Origin: a candidate division NC10 bacterium CSP1-5
GTDB taxonomy: Bacteria; Methylomirabilota; Methylomirabilia; Methylomirabilales; CSP1-5
Direction: 5' to 3'
DNA: 64,000 nucleotides
Assembly: GCA_001443495.1 (NCBI GenBank)
Contig: LDXR01000002.1
Span: forward strand, 315,306-379,305
Shown here: positions 34,062 to 42,510 of the stretch, piece by piece
Numbering within the stretch: position 1 is the stretch's first letter
Layout of the letters: each line of letters opens with the position of its first letter
Notes under the pieces: model-generated
What the model saw: only the letters and a program-made list of their open reading frames with translations
Databases searched by the model: none
Told to the model about the DNA's origin: nothing
Made by a program: the position numbers and the translations under genes

Positions 34062-34835
34062 ATGCGGGTGATTCCGGTCATCGACATCCGGCAAGGAATT
34101 GCGGTGCACGCGCGGCGCGGCGACCGGGACAGGTATGGGCCGGTGCAGAGCTGCCTCGCGCCGAGCGCGGATCCGCTGGTCCTGCTCGAGCGGTTGCACG
34201 CAGCCCTCGGGTGCCAGGAGGTCTACGTGGCGGATCTGGATGCCCTTGAAGAGACCGGCGACAACCTGGTCCTGGTGGCAGCGCTGGTAAATCACGTGGG
34301 AGGGGTTCACCTGCTGGTCGACGCGGGGCTCCGTTCGGCAGCGGATGCGCGCCGTCTCCTCGACATCGGGGTGGGACGCGTCGTCTTGGCATCCGAGTCG
34401 AGCGGGGGACCCCACCAGATCGCCGAGATCGGACGTGCGGTCGGCTTCGAGCATGTAGTCTGTAGTCTTGACCTGCGACAGCGGTCGGTCGTGTGGGGAA
34501 CTGCGGCGAGTTCCATCCAGAGCGTAGACGCTGTCCTCACGTCTCTCAGCGCCAGCGGGATCCGGTCCGTAATCATCCTGGAGATGGACCGGATCGGGGC
34601 AGAGACAGGGGTGGATAGCCATTTTTTGGCTCCCCTGATCCAGTGTCATCAGGGGATAGAGATCCTGGTCGGCGGCGGGGTGCGGGACATCCGGGACCTG
34701 CTCATCCTGCGTGACATCGGGGCGGCCGGCGCCCTGGTGGGGACCGCCCTCCATCGGGGAACGATCTCGAGAGAGGACCTGGCGGTCCTTGCGAGGGAGG
34801 CCTGCCACGGGCCAGCTCAGGCGGGATCCTGGTAG
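34062..34835 (+). CDS. HisA-like (beta/alpha)8-barrel protein of the H4MPT/MFR island
   Basis: 257 aa. It looks like HisA/HisF (VIPVIDIRQGIAVHARRGDR, LYVADLDALE-type start, LLVDAGLRSAADARRLLDIGVGRVVLAS and ILVGGGVRDIRDLLILRDIGAAGALVGTALH), with the two phosphate-binding loops intact. This HisA-related family is found in methanogens and in bacterial H4MPT islands and is distinct from histidine HisA; no other his genes surround it. Its substrate is unknown. It overlaps the opposite-strand PTPS gene by 19 bases at the 3' end. Confidence 0.83.
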   Translation: MRVIPVIDIRQGIAVHARRGDRDRYGPVQSCLAPSADPLVLLERLHAALGCQEVYVADLDALEETGDNLVLVAALVNHVGGVHLLVDAGLRSAADARRLLDIGVGRVVLASESSGGPHQIAEIGRAVGFEHVVCSLDLRQRSVVWGTAASSIQSVDAVLTSLSASGIRSVIILEMDRIGAETGVDSHFLAPLIQCHQGIEILVGGGVRDIRDLLILRDIGAAGALVGTALHRGTISREDLAVLAREACHGPAQAGSW

Positions 34836-35317
34836 CGCTCTTCGTACACCGCTGCCTGGCCGAACGATTCTTCGACGCCTACGCGGATCACATCGATGTG
34901 CACGATCCGGAACCGACGGCTCAGCTCTTCCTTGAACTCCCTGCAGATATACTGGGCCAACAGCTCCGCGGAGGTGTTGTGGATCGGGAGGAGGACCACA
35001 TCAGCGGCGGGAAAACGATAGCTGAGATCCCGGAATCGCACCTCAATCGATCGCTCGACCTCGTCAATCTTCAGGTGGGGGTTGTCCTTGGGCAGCAACA
35101 CCCGATGATCGAGACGATCGCAAATCGCTTTCATGATCGGCTTGACAGCGAGGAAGTCGAGCACGTAATCGTTCTCAGCAAGGGCCCCCTCCAGCTCGAT
35201 CCACGCCCGGTAGTTGTGCCCGTGCACCCGCTCGCACCCTCCGTCATGGAAGAGCAGGAAGTGCGCTGCGCAGAAGACGAACGCGTCCTTTTCCACCCGG
35301 ATGCTGAACTGCCCCAT
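34817..35317 (-). CDS. 6-pyruvoyl-tetrahydropterin synthase/QueD family protein
   Basis: 166 aa. The zinc ligands are visible: His19 (FCAAHFLLF), His32 and His34 (VHGHNYRAWIE). Cys28 (GGCERVHGH) is at the catalytic Cys position. DFLAVKPIMKAICDRLDHRVLLP and PTSE-like NTSAELLAQYIC are family blocks. In the island it likely acts on a dihydroneopterin phosphate derivative from FolE to make the H4MPT side chain (6-hydroxymethylpterin), but a queuosine role cannot be excluded. ATG has an AGGAGAG site. Confidence 0.88.
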   Translation of the reverse strand: MGQFSIRVEKDAFVFCAAHFLLFHDGGCERVHGHNYRAWIELEGALAENDYVLDFLAVKPIMKAICDRLDHRVLLPKDNPHLKIDEVERSIEVRFRDLSYRFPAADVVLLPIHNTSAELLAQYICREFKEELSRRFRIVHIDVIRVGVEESFGQAAVYEERYQDPA

Positions 35318-35436
35318 GCGACTCTCCTCTTTCGTCTCTCTTGCTCAGGGCGGGCAAGGCTTGTGGGAACGATAACACATGCCTTCTGCCGCGGTCAAGA
35401 CGCGGGGCAGGCGTATTCACGGGCCGGAGCCAGCGA

Positions 35437-36570
35437 ATGAGAATCCTCATTACGGGCGTGAGTGCCAGGGCGCTGGCGGAGTCTGCCTGTCGGGCCGGAT
35501 GGACCCAGCGCATCGTGACTGTCGACTATTTCGGGGACTGGGATCTCCAACGCTCGTGCGAGAACTACTCTCTCCGACGCGATGCCCGTTGCCGGTATAG
35601 CGTACGCCGCCTCCTCGAGGCCTGTCGCCGATTCCAGTGGGACACGGTCGTCTATACTGCCAACCTCGAAAACTACCCGGACGCGGTGAGCCGTGTGGCG
35701 GCGGCGGGACACCTCTTGGGGAATTCTCCGACGACCCTGGCTGCAGGGCGGAATCCGCAACGGTTTCTGGATTGTCTGCAGCGCGCCGGCGTCCCCGTCC
35801 CTCGCATGCCCGCTTCGTCCGAGGACCGCGGCCTTGCTCCAGCAGTGCTGGAGAAACCCAGGCGGGGAGGAGGGGGGCAGGGGATCGCGGTGGTTTCATC
35901 GCGGGCGCGCCGGCGGCGGGGCACCTATCTTCAGGAGTACGTCCCGGGTCTCCCCTGTGGCGTTGCGTTCGTCGCAGATGGACGCCGGGCCACACTCCTC
36001 GGCGTGTCGCAGCAACTGATCGGTGATGCCGCCTTCGGGGCGAAAGGGTTCCAGTATTGCGGCAGCCTCCTCGGCAAGGACCTGCCCGGCCTCTTCGGCT
36101 TCGACCGCCTTCTCAGCCGGCTCGAAGAAATCGTCAACCACCTCACATTTACTTTCCATCTCGTGGGTGTCAATGGGATGGACTTCATTCTCAATGAGGG
36201 CGAGATCTATCCCCTCGAAGTCAACCCGCGTTACACCGCCTCGATGGAACTCATCGAGATGGCCTACGGACTCAATATCTTTTCGATCCACCTCGACGCC
36301 TGCCATGGGACCCTCCCGCCCTTTGATGTGCGAAACGCGCCAGACGCCTACTGTGGTAAGGCAATTCTTTTTGCGGAACGGGCCGCCGTCGCGCTAGCGA
36401 CTGAAGGCTGGTGGGAGCGGGGGATTCGCGATATCCCCTTTCCCGGCGAGCGAATCCGGGCCGGCAGCCCGATCTGTACCCTCCTGGTCAGCGGTTCCAG
36501 CCTGGAGGCCTGCTACGAGGCCCTTCGAGAGAAGGCGGACTCGATCCGTCAGGAACTGCAGTGCCTTTAA
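35437..36570 (+). CDS. ATP-grasp carboligase-like protein of the C1 island
   Basis: 377 aa. It starts MRILITGVSARALAESACRAG, followed by TVDYFGDWD, then ATP-grasp blocks VLEKPRRGGGGQGIAVV, YLQEYVPGLPCGVAFVADG, NGMDFILNEGEIYPLEVNPR and YTASMELIEMAYG, ending with a biotin-carboxylase-C-like part (GKAILFAER). This is the predicted ATP-dependent carboligase family seen in methanogens and H4MPT bacteria (OrfY-like). It may add glutamates to methylofuran or H4MPT. The ATG at 35437 matches the family start; the longer frame is not supported. Confidence 0.83.
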   Translation: MRILITGVSARALAESACRAGWTQRIVTVDYFGDWDLQRSCENYSLRRDARCRYSVRRLLEACRRFQWDTVVYTANLENYPDAVSRVAAAGHLLGNSPTTLAAGRNPQRFLDCLQRAGVPVPRMPASSEDRGLAPAVLEKPRRGGGGQGIAVVSSRARRRRGTYLQEYVPGLPCGVAFVADGRRATLLGVSQQLIGDAAFGAKGFQYCGSLLGKDLPGLFGFDRLLSRLEEIVNHLTFTFHLVGVNGMDFILNEGEIYPLEVNPRYTASMELIEMAYGLNIFSIHLDACHGTLPPFDVRNAPDAYCGKAILFAERAAVALATEGWWERGIRDIPFPGERIRAGSPICTLLVSGSSLEACYEALREKADSIRQELQCL

Positions 36571-36597
36571 CGCCCAGGACGGCCTGAAGAATGGCCC

Positions 36598-36626
36598 TTG
36601 ACAGCGCCTTCGATCCTGCCTAGAAT
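36598..36626 (+). promoter_or_regulatory. Sigma70-type promoter upstream of the SnoaL-like gene
   Basis: TTGACA at 36598-36603, 17 bases, TAGAAT at 36621-36626, about 65 bases ahead of the ATG. The same hexamers and spacing occur in the reverse H4MPT operon promoter. Confidence 0.7.
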
Positions 36627-36692
36627 CCTCGCCGATTCCCCCGACCTTCGTCTCAGTACGGGTCACTCAACCTCACACCGGAGGACCGAGCC

Positions 36693-37187
36693 ATGAAATC
36701 ACCCGTGTGCCTTGTCTCGAAAAGCCGCATCTCCCATGTTTTGATCCTTTCCCTCCTGCTGTTGGGCATTGCCGGGGCGGCGTGGGCCGGGGACAAGGAG
36801 GACGTCGCCGCCGCGATGGACATGTGGAGGGATAACCTCGCCGCGAGCAATGCCGAAAAACCCGACAAGGTCGTCTCCCTCTATGCCCAGGACGCCGTCC
36901 TCTGGGGAACGATATCCCCCACTCTGCGCGCGACGCCGGCGGAGATTAAGGACTATTTTGTGAACGCCCTTCAAAAACTCCCCAAGCTCACGGTGGCGTT
37001 CAAGGATCCCCACATACGGGTGTACGGCAATACCGCGATTAATTCCGGCTATTACACGTTCTCGTACCTGAAGGATGGCAACCCCACAACGCTTCCCGCG
37101 CGGTATAGTTTCGTCTATGTGAAGCGTGACGGAAAGTGGCTCATCGTGGATCACCACTCGTCCGCCATGCCTGCACCGGCCAAGTAA
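36693..37187 (+). CDS. Exported SnoaL-like / CaMKII-association-domain protein
   Basis: 164 aa with a signal peptide (HVLILSLLLLGIAGAAWA). The mature part has an NTF2-like fold typical of SgcJ/EcaC proteins: VAAAMDMWRDNLAASNAEKPDKVVSLYAQDAVLWGTISPTLRA, KDYFVNAL, YNTAINSGYYTF-type beta strands, RYSFVYVKRDGKWLIVDHHSSAMP. The His pair near the end (DHHSS) is a family hallmark. Ribosome site CGGAGGA. Function unknown. Confidence 0.82.
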   Translation: MKSPVCLVSKSRISHVLILSLLLLGIAGAAWAGDKEDVAAAMDMWRDNLAASNAEKPDKVVSLYAQDAVLWGTISPTLRATPAEIKDYFVNALQKLPKLTVAFKDPHIRVYGNTAINSGYYTFSYLKDGNPTTLPARYSFVYVKRDGKWLIVDHHSSAMPAPAK

Positions 37188-37420
37188 GAGCAGAGCCGCG
37201 AGCAACCAAAAGGGGGGGGTGGCCCGCATGGGTCATCCCCCGCGCACCTTCGCCCGCCAATCTCCGCTCCCGGATCTCTTCCGCCCGAGGTCGCTGCCCG
37301 CCTTCTTCCCACGCTGCATCCGACAATTTCATTGACAGGAGAGGCCTCCAGAGCTAGAAAAAGAGCACAATCGGCGCCGTCCCGAAGCGGCGGCACGCGG
37401 GAATCCGCGAGGAGGCCAAG

Positions 37421-38278
37421 GTGTTGATTCCGAATATCCTGCAACTGGGATGGGGGGCGATCCGAGAAAAACTGCACGGGCAGGGGTGCGATACGATCCT
37501 TATCCCCATCGGCAGCTGTGAACGCCACGGGAATCCCTATACACCGCTCGGACTCGATGGGATGGTGACCCTGCGCGTGGTCGAGCGGGCGGCCCGCCGG
37601 GCCGACGTCCTGCACACCCCACTGATGCCCTTCGGGTACGCCCCGCATCATATGGGAAGGGTGAACGAGGGAACCGGCACCGTGTCGCTGTCGGTCGAGA
37701 CCTACCGGAGGGTCCTCCTGGACATCGGCCGCAGCCTCATCTACCACGGCTTCAATAAACTCGTCTTTGTCTCCTTCCATAGCTTCAATGTCACCAACGC
37801 GGAGGAGGTCCTCTTCGCGCTGCGACATCGGACCGGGGCCTTCGTGGCCTTCTACGGGGGGCGGGAGACTCCCGAGGCGCAGCGGATCCTGGGATGTCCG
37901 CCCGACCAGATGGCGGGTGATCTGGAGGCCTCGTTGGCATTGGCCCTTCTGGAGCCGGACGCGGCCGGGCGGCCGGAGGATTACGCTCGGACCTTTACCA
38001 TCCATGCCCCGGAGTGGCTTGGTCCCGCCTTCTCGAAGCGGCCGGGGACAGGGATGGCCGTGGGTTTTCAAGGGGAGGAGAACATCTGGGTCGCCATGGA
38101 AGACTACGAATTCGTTGAGCCACCGGGGGAGGAGAGGGAGAGGGCCTCCCTGGCGAGCCGTGAAAAGGGCGTGCGGGTGCTCGACGCCTTGGCGGAGCAC
38201 CTCGCTCTGTTCGTGCTCGAAGTGAAGAAGTTGGCCATCACGGCGGAAAACCGGGATTTCCCTGATCGGGTCCGGTAG
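37421..38278 (+). CDS. Creatininase-family amidohydrolase
   Basis: 285 aa. Metal ligands are visible in LIPIGSCERHGNPYTPLGLDGM (Glu, His, Asp), then PFGYAPHHMG, VFVSFHSFN (normally HGGN) and DQMAGDLEASLAL (normally HAGE). Two of the later motifs are altered: the usual GNGGN and HAGxxET glycine/His sites differ. So it may have different chemistry from creatininase; relatives act in pterin or riboflavin breakdown (FAPy deformylase-like) and mycofactocin MftE. The GTG start has GAGGAGG upstream. No clear pathway partner. Confidence 0.8.
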   Translation: MLIPNILQLGWGAIREKLHGQGCDTILIPIGSCERHGNPYTPLGLDGMVTLRVVERAARRADVLHTPLMPFGYAPHHMGRVNEGTGTVSLSVETYRRVLLDIGRSLIYHGFNKLVFVSFHSFNVTNAEEVLFALRHRTGAFVAFYGGRETPEAQRILGCPPDQMAGDLEASLALALLEPDAAGRPEDYARTFTIHAPEWLGPAFSKRPGTGMAVGFQGEENIWVAMEDYEFVEPPGEERERASLASREKGVRVLDALAEHLALFVLEVKKLAITAENRDFPDRVR

Positions 38279-38336
38279 CCGCCCCCGCACAGCCCGCGCT
38301 GGCCTCCCTCCGGTGATTTGAGGACGCCATACGGAC

Positions 38337-39803
38337 ATGACGTTGCGGCGGAAGCTCCTCGTGGCCTTTTCCATCATGACCGTCCCCCTACTGGTCATCG
38401 GAGGCCTGACGCTGTGGAACATCCGAGAGGAGAACCAGGCCCTGAGGGCGCTGGAGGAGGGCCTGGGGAGGGTCCGGATCTTCGCGGAGCTCGAGTCGGC
38501 AGTCCATCGGCAGGTCCTGAAGATCCGCGATTACCTCACTGGATGGGACAGGGGGGCCAAGCGGGAGTTTGACTGGCTGGACCGCGTGGTCCGTGAGCTG
38601 GCGGAGGAATGGAAGGGGGCCGTTTCGCATCCCGAGGATGTCCAACTCGCCGAGGACTTCGATCGTCTTTACAGGGAGATCAAGGATCTCGCCGAGAGGG
38701 CGTTCAATGCATACGACGGAGGGAGGAGGGATGAGGCGATTCGGCTCGTTCAGCAGGAGCTCGACGGCCGGCTGTTTGCCGACCTCGACAGAAAGATCAA
38801 GGCCATCTACCGGTCGTCCAGGACCCACAATGTCAAGAGTGCCCTCGACCGGCTCGAGGCCATCCAGGGTTTCACGAGGATGTTTCTAATCGTGAGTGTC
38901 CTCTCGTCCGTGGTGTTGGTCGCCCTGTCGTCCATCCTGATCTCCCGCAATCTCGCCCGCCCGGTCGAGGAGCTGAAGCGGGCGATGGATATCGTGGGGG
39001 CAGGGCGCTTGGACGCGGCGATCGAGGTGCGCTCCCGGGACGAGATCGGCGACCTCGCCCGCTCCTTTATCGACATGACACAAAAGCTGAAGGAAACGCA
39101 AGATCAGTTGATCCAATCCGAGAAGCTAGCCTCCCTGGGACAGATGGCGGCGGCGGTCGCCCACGGGCTGAGAAATCCCTTGGCGAGCATCCGGGCAGCG
39201 ACCCAGCTCAGCCTCCGTCGCGTGCCTCGGGAAGATCCGCTGCGTGAGCAGCTCGGATCTGTCATCGGCGAGGTCGACCGCCTGGAGAAACGCATCACAC
39301 ACCTCCTCGATTTCACCAAGCCATCGCCGTACCGTCCGGTTACCGAGAAGCCAGAGCAATTGTTCCAGGACGTCTTACCCACTTTCTCGGAGAAGTTCAC
39401 GCAGCAGGAGATCCAGCTCCGGGTCGATTATGCCGGGGACCTCCCGGAGGTCTGGGTCGATCCCTTCCAGATCGAGCTGGCACTGCTCGAGGTCATCGCC
39501 AACGCCGTGGAAGCGATGCCCAAAGGAGGCATGCTCACCATCTCCGCGTGCCGTCGTGAGCAGGGAGGCTCAACACACGGGGGCACCGACGTCGAAATCG
39601 TCATCGTGGACACGGGAGGGGGGATCCCCGAAGACGTGCGCACACATGTCTTTGAACCCTTCTTCACCACGAAGGCGGACGGAACGGGCCTCGGTTTGGC
39701 CATCGCCAAGCGATTGATTGAGCAGAATAAAGGCACCCTGACCATTGCCAGTACAGGTGGACAGGGGACGTCGGTGCGGATCACCCTGCCTATAGCCTCC
39801 TGA
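38337..39803 (+). CDS. Membrane sensor histidine kinase (NtrB/AtoS-like)
   Basis: 488 aa. TM1 near residues 8-27, a mostly helical sensor region of about 150 residues, TM2 near residues 183-205, HAMP domain (SRNLARPVEELKRAMDIVG), HisKA with AAAVAHGLRNPLASIRAA (phospho-His), and HATPase with N box VIANAVEAMPKGG, G1 DTGGGIPEDVR and G2 [13 protein letters not shown]. The next gene, 16 bases on, is its NtrC-type regulator. The sensor domain looks like a helical-bundle ligand-binding type; the signal is unknown, but the sigma54 operon downstream is the obvious target. Confidence 0.93.
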   Translation: MTLRRKLLVAFSIMTVPLLVIGGLTLWNIREENQALRALEEGLGRVRIFAELESAVHRQVLKIRDYLTGWDRGAKREFDWLDRVVRELAEEWKGAVSHPEDVQLAEDFDRLYREIKDLAERAFNAYDGGRRDEAIRLVQQELDGRLFADLDRKIKAIYRSSRTHNVKSALDRLEAIQGFTRMFLIVSVLSSVVLVALSSILISRNLARPVEELKRAMDIVGAGRLDAAIEVRSRDEIGDLARSFIDMTQKLKETQDQLIQSEKLASLGQMAAAVAHGLRNPLASIRAATQLSLRRVPREDPLREQLGSVIGEVDRLEKRITHLLDFTKPSPYRPVTEKPEQLFQDVLPTFSEKFTQQEIQLRVDYAGDLPEVWVDPFQIELALLEVIANAVEAMPKGGMLTISACRREQGGSTHGGTDVEIVIVDTGGGIPEDVRTHVFEPFFTTKADGTGLGLAIAKRLIEQNKGTLTIASTGGQGTSVRITLPIAS

Positions 39804-39819
39804 CAGGAGCTCTCTCCGG

Positions 39820-41226
39820 ATGGCACATTTCACCGTCCTCATCGTAGATGATGAAAAGACGCTGGCCCGATCCATCAAGCTCTTTCTCCTCGAGCAGGGC
39901 TACGAGGCGGAGGTCGCCGAGGATGGCGAAGCGGCCCTCAGGCTCCTTTCGGAGATCCATCCCGACCTGGTCTTCTTGGATGTCCGGCTGCCCAAGGTGA
40001 CCGGGATCGAGCTGCTGAAAAGGATCCGGGAGTTCGACCCGCACATCTACGTCGTCCTGATGACGGCGTACGGCTCCATCGAAGGGGCGGTGGAGGCCAT
40101 CAAGCTGGGCGCCTACGACTACCTCAAGAAGCCGGTGGATCTCGAGGAACTGAAGATCTTGCTGGAGCGGGCTCAGGAGGACTGCCGCCTCAGGCAGGAG
40201 CTCTCGTATTACCGCGAGCGACAGACGCGGACGTTACCGCTCTCCTTTGAGGGCCTCATCGGCAAGTGTGACGCCATGCGACAGGTCTTTGAGCGGATCC
40301 AACAGATCGCGTCGGTGGAGGAGTCCCCCACGGTCCTCATTACCGGGGAGACGGGTACAGGAAAAGGGTTGGTGGCCCGGGCCATCCACATGCAGAGCCC
40401 CCGGGCCTCGGGACCCTTCATTGAAGTCGACTGCACTGCCCTGCCCGCCACCCTGGTCGAGAGCGAGCTGTTCGGCCACGAGAAGGGGGCCTTCACCGAT
40501 GCCCGGGAATCAAAAATAGGGCTTGTGGAGGCCGCCGATGCGGGAACCTTGTTCCTCGACGAGGTCGGGGACCTGGAGCTCCCCCTGCAGGGGAAGCTCC
40601 TCCGCGCGATCGAGGAGCGCAAGGTTCGCCGGATTGGAAGCGTGAAGGATCGCACGGTCGACGTGCGGATCACTGCGGCGACCAATAAGGATCTCGGGGC
40701 GGAGGTCACCAGGGGCACCTTTCGGAAGGAACTCTACTACCGCCTCGCCGTGCTGACCATCCATCTCCCCCCTTTACGGGAGCGGGGCGAGGACATCCCT
40801 TTGCTCGCGACGCACTTCGTGGAGCGGTTCAGTACGAAATACGGCAGGCCAAACGCAAGGCTCAGCGAGGGAGCCATGAGAGCCCTCTCCGAGTACCACT
40901 GGCCGGGGAACGTGCGGGAGCTGAAGCACGTGGTGGAGCGCGCGATCATTTCAAGCCCGCAAGAGGTCATCGACCTCGACGGGCTCTCCGTCGGGGGCCG
41001 GTCGGCCTCCGGGAATAAGACACTGCTCGAAGAGACGCCGCACGGACTCAAGGTCCAATTCCCCCCTGAAGGCATCGATCTTCGGCAGTGGGAGAAGGTG
41101 TTGATCGAAAAGGCCCTCCAATCGACGGAAGGAAATCGTACTCGCGCAGCACAACTCCTGGGTATCAGCAGGTATGCCCTCCGATACCGGATGAAGAAGC
41201 TTAGGATCCGAGAACGCACACCTTAA
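39820..41226 (+). CDS. NtrC-family sigma54-dependent response regulator
   Basis: 468 aa. Receiver (about 1-120, phospho-Asp in LVFLDVRLPKV), AAA+ domain with Walker A GETGTGKG, the sigma54-contact loop GAFTDA, Walker B GTLFLDEVGDL and the arginine finger region, then a Fis-type HTH (GNRTRAAQLLGISRYALRYRMKKL) at the end. GAFTDA replaces the commonest GAFTGA but occurs in active EBPs. Right behind its stop are two tandem 17-bp repeats and a sigma54 promoter, so it very likely controls the LLM/flavoprotein operon. Confidence 0.95.
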   Translation: MAHFTVLIVDDEKTLARSIKLFLLEQGYEAEVAEDGEAALRLLSEIHPDLVFLDVRLPKVTGIELLKRIREFDPHIYVVLMTAYGSIEGAVEAIKLGAYDYLKKPVDLEELKILLERAQEDCRLRQELSYYRERQTRTLPLSFEGLIGKCDAMRQVFERIQQIASVEESPTVLITGETGTGKGLVARAIHMQSPRASGPFIEVDCTALPATLVESELFGHEKGAFTDARESKIGLVEAADAGTLFLDEVGDLELPLQGKLLRAIEERKVRRIGSVKDRTVDVRITAATNKDLGAEVTRGTFRKELYYRLAVLTIHLPPLRERGEDIPLLATHFVERFSTKYGRPNARLSEGAMRALSEYHWPGNVRELKHVVERAIISSPQEVIDLDGLSVGGRSASGNKTLLEETPHGLKVQFPPEGIDLRQWEKVLIEKALQSTEGNRTRAAQLLGISRYALRYRMKKLRIRERTP

Positions 41227-41227
41227 G

Positions 41228-41261
41228 TGGGCCAAATCGCACACTGGGCCAAATCGCACAC
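41228..41261 (+). repeat. Tandem perfect 17-bp repeat, candidate activator binding sites
   Basis: TGGGCCAAATCGCACAC occurs at 41228-41244 and again directly at 41245-41261. It sits two bases after the regulator stop and about 55-85 bases ahead of the sigma54 -24 box, the usual place of enhancer-binding sites. The unit is not a clear palindrome, unlike many NtrC-type sites. Confidence 0.7.
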
Positions 41262-41313
41262 TATTTCATATTCATCAAGCTTTTGAATTCAATGACTTAA
41301 CTGCTCTCTGGGT

Positions 41314-41329
41314 TGGCACGAAGCGTGCT
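41314..41329 (+). promoter_or_regulatory. Sigma54 (-24/-12) promoter
   Basis: TGGCACG, four bases (AAGC), then GTGCT: GG at 41315-41316 and GC at 41327-41328 have the exact 12-base register of the consensus TGGCACGN4TTGCW, with one mismatch. It lies about 125 bases ahead of the first LLM gene and just after an NtrC-type regulator gene. A TATAAT at 41329 overlaps it by chance or as a second promoter, but no -35 fits. Confidence 0.82.
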
Positions 41330-41455
41330 ATAATGTTAACTGTTAGCTTGTCTCCATCGGGAGCCATGCGACCTGGGCAGGCGATTCCTCGGCCGTCCGG
41401 TGGTTGATACCGTCAGATCCAACGTTTCCCGCAGAGGCAGAAAAGGGAGGGCTTC

Positions 41456-42454
41456 ATGAAGATCGGTTTCTACGCAACCGGATCCGGGACGTCTACCCAT
41501 GTGGATCTGCTGAGGCAGATTGAGTACGCGGACGAGACCGGTTTCGATTCCGCCTGGCTCCGGGAGCGCCACTTTCATCCTGATCATCAGGGGCGGAACT
41601 TCTTTACGTCACCGCTCGTGGCTGCCTCATACATCGCCGCCCGGACCAAGCATATCCGGATCGGCATCGCCTCGCGGATCCTTCCCCTGGACCATCCGAT
41701 TCACATTGCGGAAGATGGTGCGACTGTCGATGTGATCAGCGACGGACGGTTGGATCTGGGGATCGCCCGGGTGGGCGAAAACGAGCTCTACCAGCTTGCC
41801 TTCGGGGTAACGACGGAGGAGACGCGAGGCCGGTTCGAGGAGGCCGTGGAGATCCTCATCAAGGCGTGGACGTTGCCGCAGTTTTCATACCACGGTACCT
41901 ATTACAGCATTCCCGATATCTCGGTGTATCCCAAGCCCGTGCAGAAGCCGCATCCCCCGATCTACCTTGTCGGCATCAGCAGCGGAACCTTCAAATTTGG
42001 GGCAACGCGCGGCTTTCCCCTCATCCTCGCAGGCGCGCAGCCGGTTGCGATCGTGAAACGGACCCAGGAGGAGTATTACCGGCTCCTCTCGGATCACGGG
42101 TTTCCCGCGCGCGAGATCGAGCTTCCAGTGAATCGGTTTCTGTATGTCGCTGAGTCGAACCAGCAGGCCATCGACGAAACCCGGGAGGCGCTCAACACGT
42201 TCATCCATCGCGGCGCGACGGCGATCAGGGACTATCTGTTCCGCGCGCCCGAGGAGATCACGCCCGAGTGGCTCTATGACGAGGTCTGTATCTTTGGCGA
42301 TCCGGACACCTGTGTCAAGAAGCTCAACGAGCTTAAGCAGGCCATCGACCTCCGGCACATCATCTGTACCTTCAACTACTACACGATCGATCATGAGCGG
42401 TGTCGAAAATCGATGGAGCGCTTCGTGAAATACGTCCTACCCTACGTGCGATGA
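41456..42454 (+). CDS. LLM-class flavin-dependent monooxygenase 1
   Basis: 332 aa bacterial-luciferase-like TIM barrel: MKIGFYATGSGTSTH, ADETGFDSAWLRERHFHPDHQGRN, TKHIRIGIASRILPLDHPIHIAEDGATVDVISDGRLDLGIARVG and a GAT.GFPLILAG segment. It uses reduced FMN (or F420) and O2. First gene of the sigma54 operon; GGGAGG ribosome site. Substrate not predictable. Confidence 0.9.
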   Translation: MKIGFYATGSGTSTHVDLLRQIEYADETGFDSAWLRERHFHPDHQGRNFFTSPLVAASYIAARTKHIRIGIASRILPLDHPIHIAEDGATVDVISDGRLDLGIARVGENELYQLAFGVTTEETRGRFEEAVEILIKAWTLPQFSYHGTYYSIPDISVYPKPVQKPHPPIYLVGISSGTFKFGATRGFPLILAGAQPVAIVKRTQEEYYRLLSDHGFPAREIELPVNRFLYVAESNQQAIDETREALNTFIHRGATAIRDYLFRAPEEITPEWLYDEVCIFGDPDTCVKKLNELKQAIDLRHIICTFNYYTIDHERCRKSMERFVKYVLPYVR

Positions 42455-42510
42455 CAGGGAATTCTCCGTCGCAGCGTGATGGACGGATGAAACAGGAAGA
42501 GGGGATGGTG

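Noticed and set aside
37214-37243. GC-rich hairpin with a run of G and C after the SnoaL-like gene
   Set aside because: It needs G:T pairs and has no T-run, so I did not call it a terminator.
41329-41334. TATAAT ahead of the LLM operon
   Set aside because: No -35 box at the right distance; the sigma54 site is a far better match and overlaps it.
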